Shown: positions 1 through 11,570 of the stretch, in pieces
How the letters are laid out: the number at the start of each line of letters is the position of its first letter
Numbering within the stretch: the stretch's first letter is position 1
NCBI RefSeq assembly: GCF_001039355.2
Contig: NW_019774659.1
Location: forward strand, 414,201-478,200
Reading direction: 5' to 3'
Length of the DNA stretch: 64,000 nt
Source: Lingula anatina
Lineage: Eukaryota > Brachiopoda > Lingulata > Lingulida > Lingulidae
Translations under genes and position numbers: made by a program
The notes under the pieces: model-generated
What the model saw: only the letters and a program-made list of their open reading frames with translations
Told to the model about the DNA's origin: nothing
Database searches by the model: none

Positions 1-1010
1 ATGAGTGCTACCTAAATATTGGCACATTACTAGAGCACTGTCCGAGATAGCAAACAGTGCATTGACAGTTAAGCAACGCAGCTTACTATGGGGTTTTTGC
101 TCTCACTAAGACCAGTAGGGAAACCACTGTTCACAGCAGGTCATATACAGCGACGTCTGCAATAGACTGGGGACCACGTGCGTTTGGAGCCAAACCACCG
201 GAATCACGTCGTTTTCAGTGATGAGGCCAGATGTGGATTTTTTTTAGGGTTGACGGTCGAATCCGTGACCGCCTACGTGTACGAGAGCCATAAATCGATG
301 ATTGTGCACTGCCTAGGGTGCAAGCAGGGGGTGGCAACGTCTCTGTTTGGGGAGCATTTCATACCGGTGCTCAGAACCAGTTGGTGTTTCTAGGAGGCAA
401 CCTCAACCAGAATTCCTACAGAGAAATTCCACAGCAAACAATGGTTCGATTTGAAAGAATCGTCTTCAGGAACAACTTTGTGTACCAATTCGAATGCGCA
501 ACCCCACATCGAGCTCGCAGAATCACTGTTTTTCTTCAAAACCAATGAGTTCAGCAACTGCCCTGGCCTGCAAACTCCCAAAACAGAATTAATAGTCATC
601 GGCCGGTAAATAGTGATGAACTGCAACAGGCAAATATCACTGCGTGGAATGAAATTCCCATCCCAACTCTAAAAAACTTGTCACAGGGTATGCCATGTAG
701 GATGAAGGCGCTTCAAAGCGGCTGCTGGAGGTCATACCCGCTACTGATGACTTTGCGTGATTTACTGTAATGAGTTCTTTTACTGCGTAACATATCACTG
801 TCCAGAGGCTATCATTTCCTTTAATATCTTAGCTTAAAGTTAGTACTGACATGAAACTGTTGATATGGTTTTCTGGGGGTGTTCTTTTCTTTTGAATGAC
901 TTTTTATGTCAGATTTGATATTATTGACCAAAATATCTCACAATAGAAGACTGGATATTTTTATCACCCAATAACATACTTTTTTGATGACTCAAGTGAA
1001 ATTTTTTTTT
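1..1010 (+). pseudogene. Tc1/mariner-like transposase remnant, copy 1
   Basis: This is a decayed DNA-transposon transposase read on the + strand in several broken frames. Near 178-240 the peptide has the Tc1-type core words VVFSDEA. Near 505-545 it has [16 protein letters not shown], the region around the second catalytic Asp. Frameshifts lie near 318-390 and a stop at 546 removes the DDE/D C-terminus. The copy is almost identical to 52,907-54,090, so both moved recently or one is a segmental copy of the other. Compared with the longer copy at 12,442-13,998 it has an internal deletion around 95-115. It starts at the window edge, so the 5' end is unseen. It encodes no functional product. Confidence 0.8.
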
Positions 1011-1011
1011 A

Positions 1012-1286
1012 NCCTTCTCTAAACACGCTCCAAAGATTGACCAAACCCATGCGTTTTTATACAAGGGCAGAAATTGCCGAAAAGACCACCCCTCACATTT
1101 ATGACCACAGAACATGCAACTGCATGCATCAATTGTTTCGAGAGTTGTGTGGTCATTAGGTAACACATCTGGCTACACATGGAGTGACACCTCAGCTTTG
1201 GATTTTAAGTAGTTAGAGAGAAATTAAATATTTTGTAGAAAATTTATTCGCCTAAAAATAATATTCCATATTAAGTGGTAACCCTG
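1012..1286 (-). mobile_element. Inverted 5' end fragment of the same Tc1/mariner family
   Basis: From the base after the single N, the sequence matches 13,730-13,998 of the full-length copy in the same orientation. That means it is the reversed 5' end of the element. It ends in AACCCTG followed by TA, as the family's terminus does. It therefore does not continue the forward copy on its left. It is either a second, truncated, head-on element or an assembly join at the N. Confidence 0.75.
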
Positions 1287-1472
1287 TATTTCAGAAAAAA
1301 AACTTGCATAACTCTTAGCCTATAGAACTTGAGGCAGGTTAAAAGATTAATGCAAACAATATGATGAATGTTTTTTTATTACAGCGGAAATTTGAATGTG
1401 ACTTGTGTGCATTTGTTCTGGTGTGGAGACAGATTCTCAACTAACATAATCACGACTAACACAACTAACAAA

Positions 1473-1632
<160 letters not shown>

Positions 1633-2824
1633 AACCAACTGTGACAAATGATCGTTCAGTGTGTACTTCCTAATTTATTTCGATTTGCCTTATTATTGCC
1701 ATACTCAATTTTTAATTTGTTGCTTCAATCGCAAATGGGATTTACTTCCTTCTAGATTAGTGAAATAAAACTTGTTTGTCTTAAGTGGAGAAATCGTGTG
1801 GCGTTCTAAATAGGGCACAGCTGATCCCCAGACTGTGGTACTTAATGTCACTGATACCCTTACCCAAAGATACACTGTTTATTATACAACGTTATCTTTA
1901 TACAAATACTTATCACCTCCATGTTTCGAGTAAGCCGTCGTTACCGAGCGCCATAAAGCTATAATTTCGCTAGATTGATGCAAAAAACAACTCAATAAAA
2001 ATAAAATAAATATGAAACATAAGGTACTAAACGTGTCATTCAATTGCAAGTATTCATCGGAGTGATATTTGTATTTCCACCTCGGCTATTAATGTGTGGC
2101 CCTCAACTGCGTCATTCAGTTAGGAACCTGAAGTCGGTCCAACGTGTCCTTTTTCGGGTAAGAACAGCAAGTGACTCAATAGCCAAGTGAAGTTAAGTAT
2201 TGAACATGAAAAATTGAACTGCTTAGTACAAAATGCGAAAATGGATGCATGTAGTTGATACTTTTTAGAAAAAAAAAAAAAAAAAAGACGGTAAGTTGGT
2301 AACCTTTTTTTTAAATTTTTGATAAAAATACTATAAATTTCATCTCAACTCGAAATGGTTTAAAAGAACGTAAGCTAGGTAGCACAGGTATCATACGTCC
2401 GAGTATGTGCCATAATCGAGCCTTTTTATAAAACAAGATGGCGAAATTGACAAAGTGCGCTGGTAACCGTCTGAGTAGTTTCTGTGATTTCATTTTCTTT
2501 TTGGCCGCTTTTGAAAAAGTATACTGGAAAAGTTTTGTTGAATATATGTATTAGGAGCTACATCCATCAGACTTTGCTAAAATCTCGTTTATTTTGTATA
2601 TATTTTTTATGTGATTTCCCTTGTGCTTATGGTTTTATAGGTCGATCCAAGGGAATATTTCCCTTCCCCACTCTTTACAAAGAAAATATTCCATGTGCAG
2701 AAGTGAGAACGATCTTGTAACTTGCATTTATAATAGTAGATGAATATCAGGTAATACATACAAGTAAACCCGTCTGTTTGGGCGAAATTAATAGACATGA
2801 CATTTAACACTTTAACTTCCACGT
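1633..2824. other. Unassigned AT-rich sequence
   Basis: No coding frame, terminal repeat or RNA gene could be supported here. An A-run lies at about 2,269-2,286. The short open frames have no recognisable composition or motif. Confidence 0.5.
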
Positions 2825-4740
2825 TTTGGCCGACAGTTATAGTTAGGCGGCTAAGCCAAAAAATTGTGCAAAAGTTGATAAAAGTATGAAACTTTCCATG
2901 ATGAATGACCACTGGGTGTTTGTCAATTTTAGATCGGGGGGCAACTCCAAAAATTACAAGTACCCGGATAAGCGGCTTTCTTAAAATATGCTGACTCAGT
3001 GTTTTTATTTACATCCAGAATTCACGTAAACGAGCACTACCAGCGTTAATTATGAAAATATGAATACTGTGCACATCTATTACAGCAATGATGACGTCAA
3101 GATGACGTCACTGGATGATATTGCACAATGCAAAATGACGAATACACACACTGGACAATGGAAGTGTCACTCCTACTGAACCAATACTTTGAGGGAGATA
3201 AATGACTTTGGAATGATAAGCTCCTGGTATCGTTTTATTAACATCAAATTTCACAAAAAAAAAAAAAAAAAAAAAATGAGAGCAAAATATACATTCTACC
3301 AAGATATACAGTTTCAAGTCCAAAATTAGTACTTAGTGGCATAATCACTCGACCTAATTTTAGCTGTCAGTTTACAAGGTAAGGATTCATATAATTGTCT
3401 GATGGGTTCAGGGCTTTTGCTGGCCCAAGCATGAAACATTGAATCTAACAGAGTTTATCTGCTGGTTGGACGGGCATTTGTCAAAAGTTTTGACATATCA
3501 TTCCATAAAATTTCTATTATGTTTGCACCCGGACTCTGGGCAGGTCACATTACCCTGCAAATGTCCTGTTGGTCAAACCAATCATCAACTGCTCTGGGTC
3601 TGTGACAAGGAGCATTGTCATCCGGGTGAACAAAAGGATAATTCCTGTCACCAAACATGTTAGTAATAGATGGTAGCAAGTCTGACTCCAAAACATCGAT
3701 ATATTTCTGGTTATTCATGTTTCCATCAACCACTACCAATTCACAAACGCCATGGATGCTGATGCAGCCCCACACCATTATGAATATGCTGCTCTATGGG
3801 TTCGAAAATTCAGTGCATGTCGTTCAAATGCTTTACCAGCAGTTCGCCAGCATCGCACCCGTCTGTCATCAGAGGTCAGACCAAAGCGACACTCATCAGA
3901 CAAAAAGCTATATAAGACCAATTGTCATGGACTTAACTGTTCAGTTCCAGATCTTGTTGGCCCTAGTTCACTCTACGTTGCCTGTTTTGTAACGATATAA
4001 GAGGTTTCAGTCTTGCTACCATGCCAGTACGGCCAGTAGTTTTTCTTGGACGACCCATCAGAGGCAATTTGTCTCTTGATCCATATGTTTCTATACCGAG
4101 ACCAGACCCTCTGCACGGTTCTGACTAAACAATTTAACTGTATCGATATTCTGACATTGCTTATATTCCGTCCCTTCAGGTTAATAACTTGACGTCTATA
4201 ATCGTTAGGTAATTGCCTGCATGTATCTTGCCATATTGGAGGAAGACAGGAATAACATTTGCTGTACAGGTACATGTACAAGACCAACAATACAATTTCA
4301 TGGTATAGCGGTTTTTATACTCATTAGTCACATTATAACTACCCAAGATCTGCTTACTTTTATTACTCTGATTTAGGGGGTAACCCTTCTATTGTCCAGT
4401 GTGTTTATATCCACACACTCCTATATGCCAAATAGTCGAACCCTGCAATGTTTTTTCCTGTAACCATTATTTAAAGAAATGCATCCTTTAGGGCTAGATA
4501 TGTTACGTAAGCTGGGTTTCTTCTTCCGAGACATTGGGCATTTTCAATATGGCCGTCAAGGGAAAATGGAAAAACAACCAAAGGTTGACAGATATACTTT
4601 ATTTGTGCCTCTTGTGAATGTACATATATTTCCTGCCGTAAGAACACAGTAGGATAATTGACTGCATACTAGCACTTTTCTGGTATTGAAAAATCAAAAT
4701 GACCGAAAACGCATACAGCAGAGGAGGAAGTATGTCAGTA
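2825..4740. repeat. Dispersed repeat, left copy, interrupted by a Tc1 element
   Basis: The two parts, 2,825-3,142 and 4,408 to about 4,740, match in inverted order the continuous stretch at about 8,400-9,053. Shared landmarks are a double GATGACGTCA-like block, the words GTGCACATCTATTA and GGGGGGCAACTCCAAAA, and GCATCCTTTAGGGCTAGA. The gap between the two parts is exactly the Tc1 element listed separately. The repeat itself shows no coding potential and its class is unknown. Confidence 0.75.
3145..4405 (-). mobile_element. Tc1-like DNA transposon with decayed transposase
   Basis: The ends are inverted repeats: left CACACACTGGACAATGGAAG, right CTTCTATTGTCCAGTGTGTT, each flanked by TA. The transposase lies on the minus strand in at least two broken frames. 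The N-terminal part (about 4,290-3,973) includes a helix-turn-helix-like stretch with VRTVQRVWSRY. The catalytic part (about 3,778-3,545) has MVWGCIS and FVHPDDNAPCHRP, where the second D is the usual catalytic Asp. At 1,261 bp it is slightly short for the family. Stops and frameshifts make it inactive. The inverted repeat copy near 8,700 gives the empty target site. Confidence 0.88.
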
Positions 4741-5139
4741 AAATCAGTCTATTATTGGTATATTTAGTCTAATTAAGCTTTTTACGCCCTCGATTTTCAT
4801 TGATTATTCTGTTCATTTTGATTTTTAATTAGCCACGATCCTAACCTATCATTATCAGTTTGTTTGACATTCAAAAAAAAAAAAAAAATGAAATGAAAAA
4901 AAGAAAGAATAATTTTCAAAGAAGGGGGAATAAAAATTATTTTAAAACAATATAGAAATATAAAAAAATAATTTCTTTTGGTAGATTCTTTTTGCTGGCA
5001 TTCTGAACTGCTAGATCACGTGGATTTTAATGCAAAATTAACAGTCAGTAGTCAGTTGCTACCATCTTAGCCATGTGAAATAATTTTGATCTTGCAGAGC
5101 TCAACATTAGCCTATTTCACTCGGTTGCTAATGAATGCA

Positions 5140-5290
5140 ACCAAACCACCGGGTCTCCCGCTGACGATCGTTCACTAATGCGGTCCTTGAACATATGTTA
5201 AAATTGCCTTCTCATCTCCCTCGGATCGCTGACGATCTCTCGCTGACGATATTCAAATTGCCTTCTCCTTTTGATCTGATTCATAGCTAT
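5140..5290. repeat. Degenerate tandem repeat, left block
   Basis: Repeated words CGCTGACGAT, CGGATCGCTGACGAT and AAATTGCCTTCTC recur every 40-50 bases. The same words return at 6,800-6,920 and 7,240-7,540, so a LINE and other sequence now split one array. Confidence 0.65.
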
Positions 5291-5329
5291 CTCCCGCACC
5301 TTTTTAGCAAAACCAATATGTGCCATATA

Positions 5330-6738
5330 CCTGTATAACAGTTCACTGAGAGAAGGGTATGTCCAAGAAGTGTGGCGATCAGCTGATGTTGTCCCCCCTA
5401 AATCAATTGAGGACCATCTCAGGTCCATCTCCTTGACGCCAGTGCTAGCCAAGCATGTGGAGTCTATTGTAGGTGAATGGACACTTAAAACTGTGGAACC
5501 ATTATTGGACAAGTTCCAGTTGGTGGGGTCAAAAGAGCTGGAAAAACTCATGCTTTGATAGATATCATGCACCACTGGTTTATGGCAACTGAAGCTGGCA
5601 ACGTCATTAGAGTTCTGTTGATTGATTATTCCAAAGCTTTCGATTACGTTTATCATTCCCTGCTCATCAATAAACTAAAAACCATGGGCTTACATAATGT
5701 GATTGTTCGCTGGATTGCCGCTTTTTTTCACTAAAAGACAACAACGAGTCAAACTTGGTCAAGTCAGATCGGAGTGGCAATGCATAAATGGCTCGGTGCC
5801 TCAAGGATCATGGCTGGGCCCGTTGCTCTTTGTCCTGATGATAAGTGATTTACATATACCTCCTGGTGAATTATTATGCCATAAGTATATGGATGACACA
5901 ACAGTTTCTGAGATCCTTAGACAATGCGATGAAAGCAAATTGCAGGAAATTGCTGACACAACATTGGACTGGTCTAGGACAAACAACATGCGATTAAACA
6001 GGAAAAAACAACAAACAAATGGCCATATCATTTAAACGCAAGAATGCAGATATCCCTAAAGCTTATGATTGACAAAACAGATATTGAAATTGTAGAATCA
6101 TTTTAATTACTTGGAGTGTATATTTCTAATGACCTCACATGGAAGGTACATGTAGACAAAATCACTAAAAAAGCAAGCAAAAGGGTTAATTTCCTTCAGC
6201 ACCTTAAGCGTGCAGGTCTTACAACTGATGGCCTGGTAACCTATTACCAGACGTTCATAAAGCCAGTTTTGGAATATGCGGCCCCTGTCTGGAATTTTGG
6301 GTAAATGAATGAATTGACTGCCTTAGTAGAAAAGTCCCAAGAAAGAGCTCTTTAAATAATTTATCCTGATCTTGAATATGTCGCTGCTTGTGAAAAAAGT
6401 AAACTTGAACTACTGTGTGAAAGACGGCTCAATGCTTGCAAAAAGTTGTTTATTAGTATATCAAATGAACCGGATCATAGACTGCATTATCTTTTACAAC
6501 CAAAACAAAATGTCAAATATAAGGGAACAGGAAACATTCAAAAGATCTGAAATTAAAATCAAACGATCAATGAGTGACTTTTTAACAAGTGCTTTATACA
6601 AGTTTCAGAATTAACTGATATACTTTTATTTCTTTTTGTTTACATGTGTCTTTTAATATTCCTTTTATCTAACTTACTTATGGTTTTGTTCAACTATGAT
6701 GCAATGATTGTAATTATCCAACCCTTGGGTTGCAAGTT

Positions 6739-6783
<45 letters not shown>

Positions 6784-6806
6784 TGATGATGATGATCTTC
6801 TGCTGA
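5330..6806 (+). mobile_element. 5'-truncated LINE (non-LTR retrotransposon), reverse transcriptase pseudogene
   Basis: The + strand carries successive pieces of a LINE reverse transcriptase in shifting frames. Near 5,385-5,460 is the finger block with DHLRSISLTPVLAKHVES. Near 5,610-5,690 is LLIDYSKAFDYV. Near 5,790-5,830 is GSVPQGSWLGPLLF. Near 5,886 is the catalytic YMDD box. Near 6,220-6,300 is the thumb-like QTFIKPVLEYAAPVW. The 3' end runs into a (TAA)n/(TGA)n tail at 6,741-6,796, typical of some jockey/I/CR1-type LINEs. Several stops and frameshifts make it dead. The apurinic endonuclease is missing, as in 5'-truncated insertions. It sits inside the CGCTGACGAT-type tandem repeat. The exact clade is not settled. 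Confidence 0.85.
6741..6796 (+). repeat. (AAT)n(GAT)n tail of the LINE
   Basis: A run of AAT units followed by GAT units lies at the 3' end of the reverse transcriptase fragment. It fits the simple-repeat tail left by target-primed reverse transcription. Confidence 0.8.
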
Positions 6807-6809
6807 TCA

Positions 6810-7540
6810 ATGAAGTCCCTAAAGCAAATATGAAAATTGCCTTCTCATCTTGCTCGGATCGCTAACGATATTCGGCTGACGGTATGAAAATTGCCTCTTC
6901 ATTTCGTTTGGATCGCTAAATCCTATACCGTTTTTCGTGCGATTTTATGACATCGTTAGTGGCAACAGGATACGGCAAATAACTTAACATTACATGTTTG
7001 TGCCGTGACTTGTCGCTAATATAAGCTTGAGGATATGAAGTGAAACTTTGGTTTGTGTGAAACTTTGAAATTGATCATACCGAGTCTGTTCAGTCTCAGT
7101 GCAGTTACTGCACCCACCCACCCATGTGGTCAGTATTAGGAAACACGCAACTTTAAATTTGTGCATGTGAACTACTGTATAGTTATAAACACCTTTTGCT
7201 ATTGTTATGCCCCCTTAACCCACCAAAGATAGAAGGAAAAGAAGCCATCTTCCGCTGACCATCTGCCGCTAACGAAGTCCTTTTTTCGGATCGAAAACGA
7301 CCTCCCGCTGAAGGTATGAAAATTGCTTTGGCGTCTCGGTCGGAGGTAACGATTGTTCGCTGCCTATCTTCCGCGAACAAAATCCCTTGAACGAATATCA
7401 ACATTGCTCTCTCGTCTCGCTAACGATCTCCCTCTTTAGATATGCAATTGTCTTCTCGTCCTGCTTTGATCGTTAATGATCTACCGCTGACGATTTCCCG
7501 CAAACAAAGTCCCTACCTGAACGAATATGAACATTTCCTC
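6810..7540. repeat. Degenerate tandem repeat, right block
   Basis: Variants of TATGAAAATTGCCTTCTC, CGGATCGCTAACGAT and CCGCTGACGAT recur at about 6,830, 6,885, 7,315, 7,395, 7,440 and 7,520. The units are irregular (about 42-83 bases apart). A stretch at about 6,920-7,240 lacks them. No coding role is evident. Confidence 0.65.
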
Positions 7541-8079
7541 CTCTGTCAGCGCTGTCAGGTGCTGCTTGAAGGTCTGATAGGTCACAGCTTTCAGGCAGCC
7601 GTCCAAATGATGGCTGGACGGTTCGTTGGATAGAAGGCCCGATCAAAAATCTAACCAAAATTGGAAATGCCTCGCATTGGTCGGTAGCCTTGTTTTTCAA
7701 ACATTACGGGGTTACTGCTGACATATCAGAGATGACTGACTGCTTAACCGAAGAAGAAATTTGACGAACATATTTCCTTTCTTTTTTGTAACATCTAGTC
7801 AACCAATCTGTTTTATTATGTTGCCTGTGTTGACCATGGGTGTATTATTTAACTGACATATAACGTATATGCAGATTTCATTCGTTTCATACCCTTTTCA
7901 GTTGAAAAAACATAATTTACCATATTTTTACCTGCATTTTGGTGGCCATTTTGCTATTTCTATTAAAATGACTTGCGGATTATGTAAACGAAAATCCTAA
8001 TACACACCACCTCTGTATTTGTAAATATTCAAATAGACTGTACATAGACTGTATATCGTTTGATGTAAATCACTATGAA

Positions 8080-9053
8080 TATTTATGTCCTTTTAAGTAA
8101 AATTTGGCAGCCATTGTGGGTTAGGAAAAGTGCTCAATGTCCCAAAAGTTAGTAAAGCCAAGCTAAGTTGACAAACAATTACAGAAAACAACATAGTATT
8201 GTTCAACTATGGGACCAATTGGAGTGGCAGCTTGACCACGCATAAGTTGAATATCTAAGAAGCAGATAATGGTAGTGTAGGATAATAGCTAACGAAAAAT
8301 CACCATGAACGGAAGAATCAAAGACGAAGATGTCGTTAATTAGACAGATAATTCCAGAAATATGCTGATTTTCCTGATTTTCCTTACCTTCTGCCTCTAC
8401 CCTATGTTTTGGCAGCCATTTTTTGGGTAACAGTGGCGTGCTAGGATGTAGTCTTGTACCCTACTGTGTTCTTCCGACAGGAAACACATTTACGAAAGCC
8501 ACAAATAAAGTATATCCAACTACTTCTAGTTGTTTTACTATTTTTCCCCAAAAACTGACGACCATATTGACAAATGCTCAATATCTCGGAAGTAGCAATC
8601 AAGCTAATACATGTATTACTATTCTAGCCCTAAAGGATGCATTTCTGTAAACATAATTTACGGGAAAGAAACATTGTAGGGTTCGACTATTGCTCCTATG
8701 GGAGAAGGTGGATATTTGCCATTATACATTGTGCAATATCACCAAGTGACGTCATCGTGACGTCATCGATGCTCTAATAGATGTGCACAATGAGCGTACG
8801 TTTTGAATATCTATTTATAATAATATTGATATAATAATAGTACTGGTAGTGCTCGTTTTGGTGAAATCTGAATGTACATAAAATGCTGATTCAGCGTATT
8901 TAAGAAAGTCGCTCATCCGGGTACTTGTGAATTTTGGAGTTGCCCCCCCGATCTAAAATTGACAAACACCCAATGGTCATTCATCGTGGAAAGTTACATG
9001 CTTTTATCAACTTTTGCACAATTCTGTATATAACCTGGACTTAGCCGCCTGAC
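8080..9053. repeat. Dispersed repeat, right copy (inverted, uninterrupted)
   Basis: The reverse complement of about 8,400-9,053 matches 2,825-3,142 plus 4,408-4,740. It has the TGACGTCATCGTGACGTCA double block and the GGAGTTGCCCCCCCGATC block. Within 8,080-8,460 there are also weaker, tandem-like echoes of a GGCAGCCATTTT module. It marks the ancestral state before the Tc1 insertion in the left copy. Confidence 0.7.
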
Positions 9054-9177
9054 TATTACAATTTCTCGAAATAGAAGCAATGGCACTCAACAATAGGAGA
9101 TACTCTGCAACCTCGTAAAATTGGATCGAGTTTCTTGAAGCTCATACCGTGCAATAAAAATACCTGTTGATTATTAT

Positions 9178-9180
<3 letters not shown>

Positions 9181-9234
<54 letters not shown>
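9181..9234. repeat. (AAT)n microsatellite
   Basis: An uninterrupted run of about 18 ATA/AAT units. Confidence 0.95.
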
Positions 9235-9235
<1 letters not shown>

Positions 9236-9729
9236 ATTTTACAACATTCTGTAAGAAAAATCTTCTGTTTGGCCTATTTTAAAAATTAGCTAAATTGATA
9301 TTTTTGAAGAAATTACAGCCTTAAACACGCCGACCTTGTTCTCATGACGTTTTGGTCCTGTTCTAGGTTAGGTTGTGATAGGATATACACAGTATAAATA
9401 ATCAAAAGTTATACAATTCATCAGGCCTAGATATATCACAAACAAATAAAAATATTGGGCGACACTGTATGGTATCTACAGTACCTGTAGCTACAGTTGA
9501 AAAGGAAGGAAAACAATCAGGAAAATAGAGCTTGTGGGGACATTTAACGATGCCACCCAAAAATAGGCCTTACACTATGTTTCAGGTAACCTCCCGAACC
9601 ATATGTCACTGACATACATGTGATTGAACGTTTTATCTGATTAAATGTTATAGAACTGCTATTGCATACATGAAACTCTTGTACCTTATTTGTCAAGTCA
9701 CTGTGGGACTAGAAAAGCTGTGGTCTCGG

Positions 9730-9793
<64 letters not shown>

Positions 9794-10160
9794 TTAAAAT
9801 GTGCTTTTGACTTATCAAAGCTAACGAAAAACGAGCCCTTGATACAGAAACGCGTTTGTATACATTATCTTCCATATATGGGGAAATATAATATAGTGTC
9901 AGTGGTTTGGGGGTAAGTATTGGAACGTTAATAAACAGATTGTTTGAAGAAGGTGGTAACCTTGCAATTAATCTACTGTACAAATTTAATAATAACCTGC
10001 GTGCTCTGCACCGCTGCAGGTAAGTAGTGACATTGCTGGGTTTTACATGTCATATGTTTTTCAATATTGATTTTGTTTAAAATAGAATATCTGTTCAATT
10101 TAAGGGTTGTTTCATCAAATTTAAGCAGGGTTATGAACGTTATAACTGTTTACACTAAAA
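9235..10160. other. Non-coding stretch with TC/T tract
   Basis: The only structured feature is a (TC)n run passing into a long T run at about 9,729-9,787. No gene, RNA or terminal repeat was recognised in the rest. Confidence 0.6.
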
Positions 10161-10161
10161 G

Positions 10162-10482
10162 CCTGGACCCAGCTTCATAAAGGACGTTTAGCACTAACCA
10201 ATGTTTAAGTTTAACCAGTGGGCAAATTCTCCTAAATCCCGTTAACTAAACAACGTTTGAAATTGTATTCCAAGAACAGTGTTTAAACTGCCAGTTAGTT
10301 AACTGGCCTTTAAATATTTTTTCAATTTAAACACTGGCCAGTTAACTAACCGGTTGTTTAAACACTGTTTATGAAACACAATTTTAACCATCTTTTAGTT
10401 AAGGGGTGTTGGGAGAATTTATCCGCTGATTAAGCTTATACGCTGGTTAGTGCTAAACGTCCACTATGAAACTAGGCCCTGG
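10162..10482. mobile_element. Fold-back MITE with 38-bp terminal inverted repeats
   Basis: The left end GGACGTTTAGCACTAACCA pairs with the right end TGGTTAGTGCTAAACGTCC. The pairing extends outward to an imperfect CCTGGACCCAGCTTCATA / TATGAAACTAGGCCCTGG. The interior is itself nearly palindromic, with repeated AGTTAACTGGCC and AACACTGTTT words, so the whole 320 bp could form one long hairpin. There is no coding frame. It lies just upstream of the first exon of the VWDE-like gene. Confidence 0.88.
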
Positions 10483-10546
10483 TCTTGTACCTTACAAATT
10501 AATTAAATCAATTAATAATTATTAACATGCAATTTTCCAATTTCAG

Positions 10547-10635
10547 GACCAGGGAACACATAAGCACAATGTTTGGTTGGGCAGGTTATGGTTTCTCCAG
10601 CGTTTTGTATATTTTAATTCTAATTTGGGTTACAG
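10547..10635 (+). CDS. VWDE-like exon 1: 5'UTR end and signal peptide
   Basis: An acceptor (TTTCAG) at 10,546 opens the exon, the ATG is at 10,569, and the donor follows 10,635 in phase 1. The 22 residues start [12 protein letters not shown] and run into a hydrophobic core YILILIW, a signal peptide. The acceptor before the ATG implies at least one upstream untranslated exon, which I could not locate. Confidence 0.8.
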
Positions 10636-11510
10636 GTTAGTTAATTTGCCCCCCTACTTTTCAACCTGTCTTTTGTTAATCGTTGGGTACAATGTATTTT
10701 AAGAGTAACACTTGGCAATCGAATGCCGGAAAGCACTGGGTAACTGTACAAAATAATTGCATCTTGATTCTTGGCAGAAATGACTATGAGCAGACTCGTC
10801 GGGAAGGGGGAGGAATCTTAACAAGATGGCTACCAATAAGCTTTGCGGATTACCAGCCACCAAATACTTCCCGTTATGTTCGTTATGATACCTGAATGAT
10901 TTTTTTTATATCCCGGTTTTACCACTGCTGATAAATACAGTGTATAAGATTCTTGAGCAAATGCGACCCGCCTTCTTCAAATAAAGTCTCGATTGAAGTG
11001 GAGAAGATTACATGATAACAGCTCTGATTTTGAAGAGCCAATATATTTAGAGTTAATTGTCCCTGATGTGAGGTTAACAGAGCGCGTGAAAGCATCTAAA
11101 GATACCACCCAAGAAAAGTCCTTATATCTATGTTTCAGGTCACCAATAGGCCCATTTCACTGATATATGCAATGGAACGTTTTGATTTAACTAATCAAAT
11201 ATTATAGAACCGTCATTGCAGACGTGAAACTCGTGTACTTACTGTTAACCCAGCGGGCAAAATATGTTGTTTTAACGTTGAAACAACGTTGAACCATAAC
11301 GTTGAGAAGACATTGAATAAACGTTGGATTTGAAAGTTGTGTCAACCTCAGATAACAACGTTGTATCAACGTCATATCGTTATATCAACCACACCCAGCG
11401 GGAAATTAGCCTGGATGTGTTAAGCAGTTTAGCAGTAGGACATGTTTGATGGCTAAATATATGTAGGGTATAAATGCATGGCCTTTAAGTTAAAATTTCC
11501 AAGGTTTAGA

Positions 11511-11570
<60 letters not shown>

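Noticed and set aside
5198-5656. 152-residue minus-strand open frame
   Set aside because: It is antisense to the LINE reverse transcriptase, whose motifs are clear on the + strand.
5886-5900. YMDD box as evidence of a retrovirus or LTR element
   Set aside because: The surrounding motifs (ISLTPVLAKHVES, IDYSKAFD, QGSWLGPLLF) are those of non-LTR LINEs, and there are no LTRs, protease or integrase.
10683-10895. 70-residue open frame just after the signal-peptide exon
   Set aside because: It is in intron 1, has no acceptor or donor that joins it in phase to the VWDE-like exons, and shows no domain.
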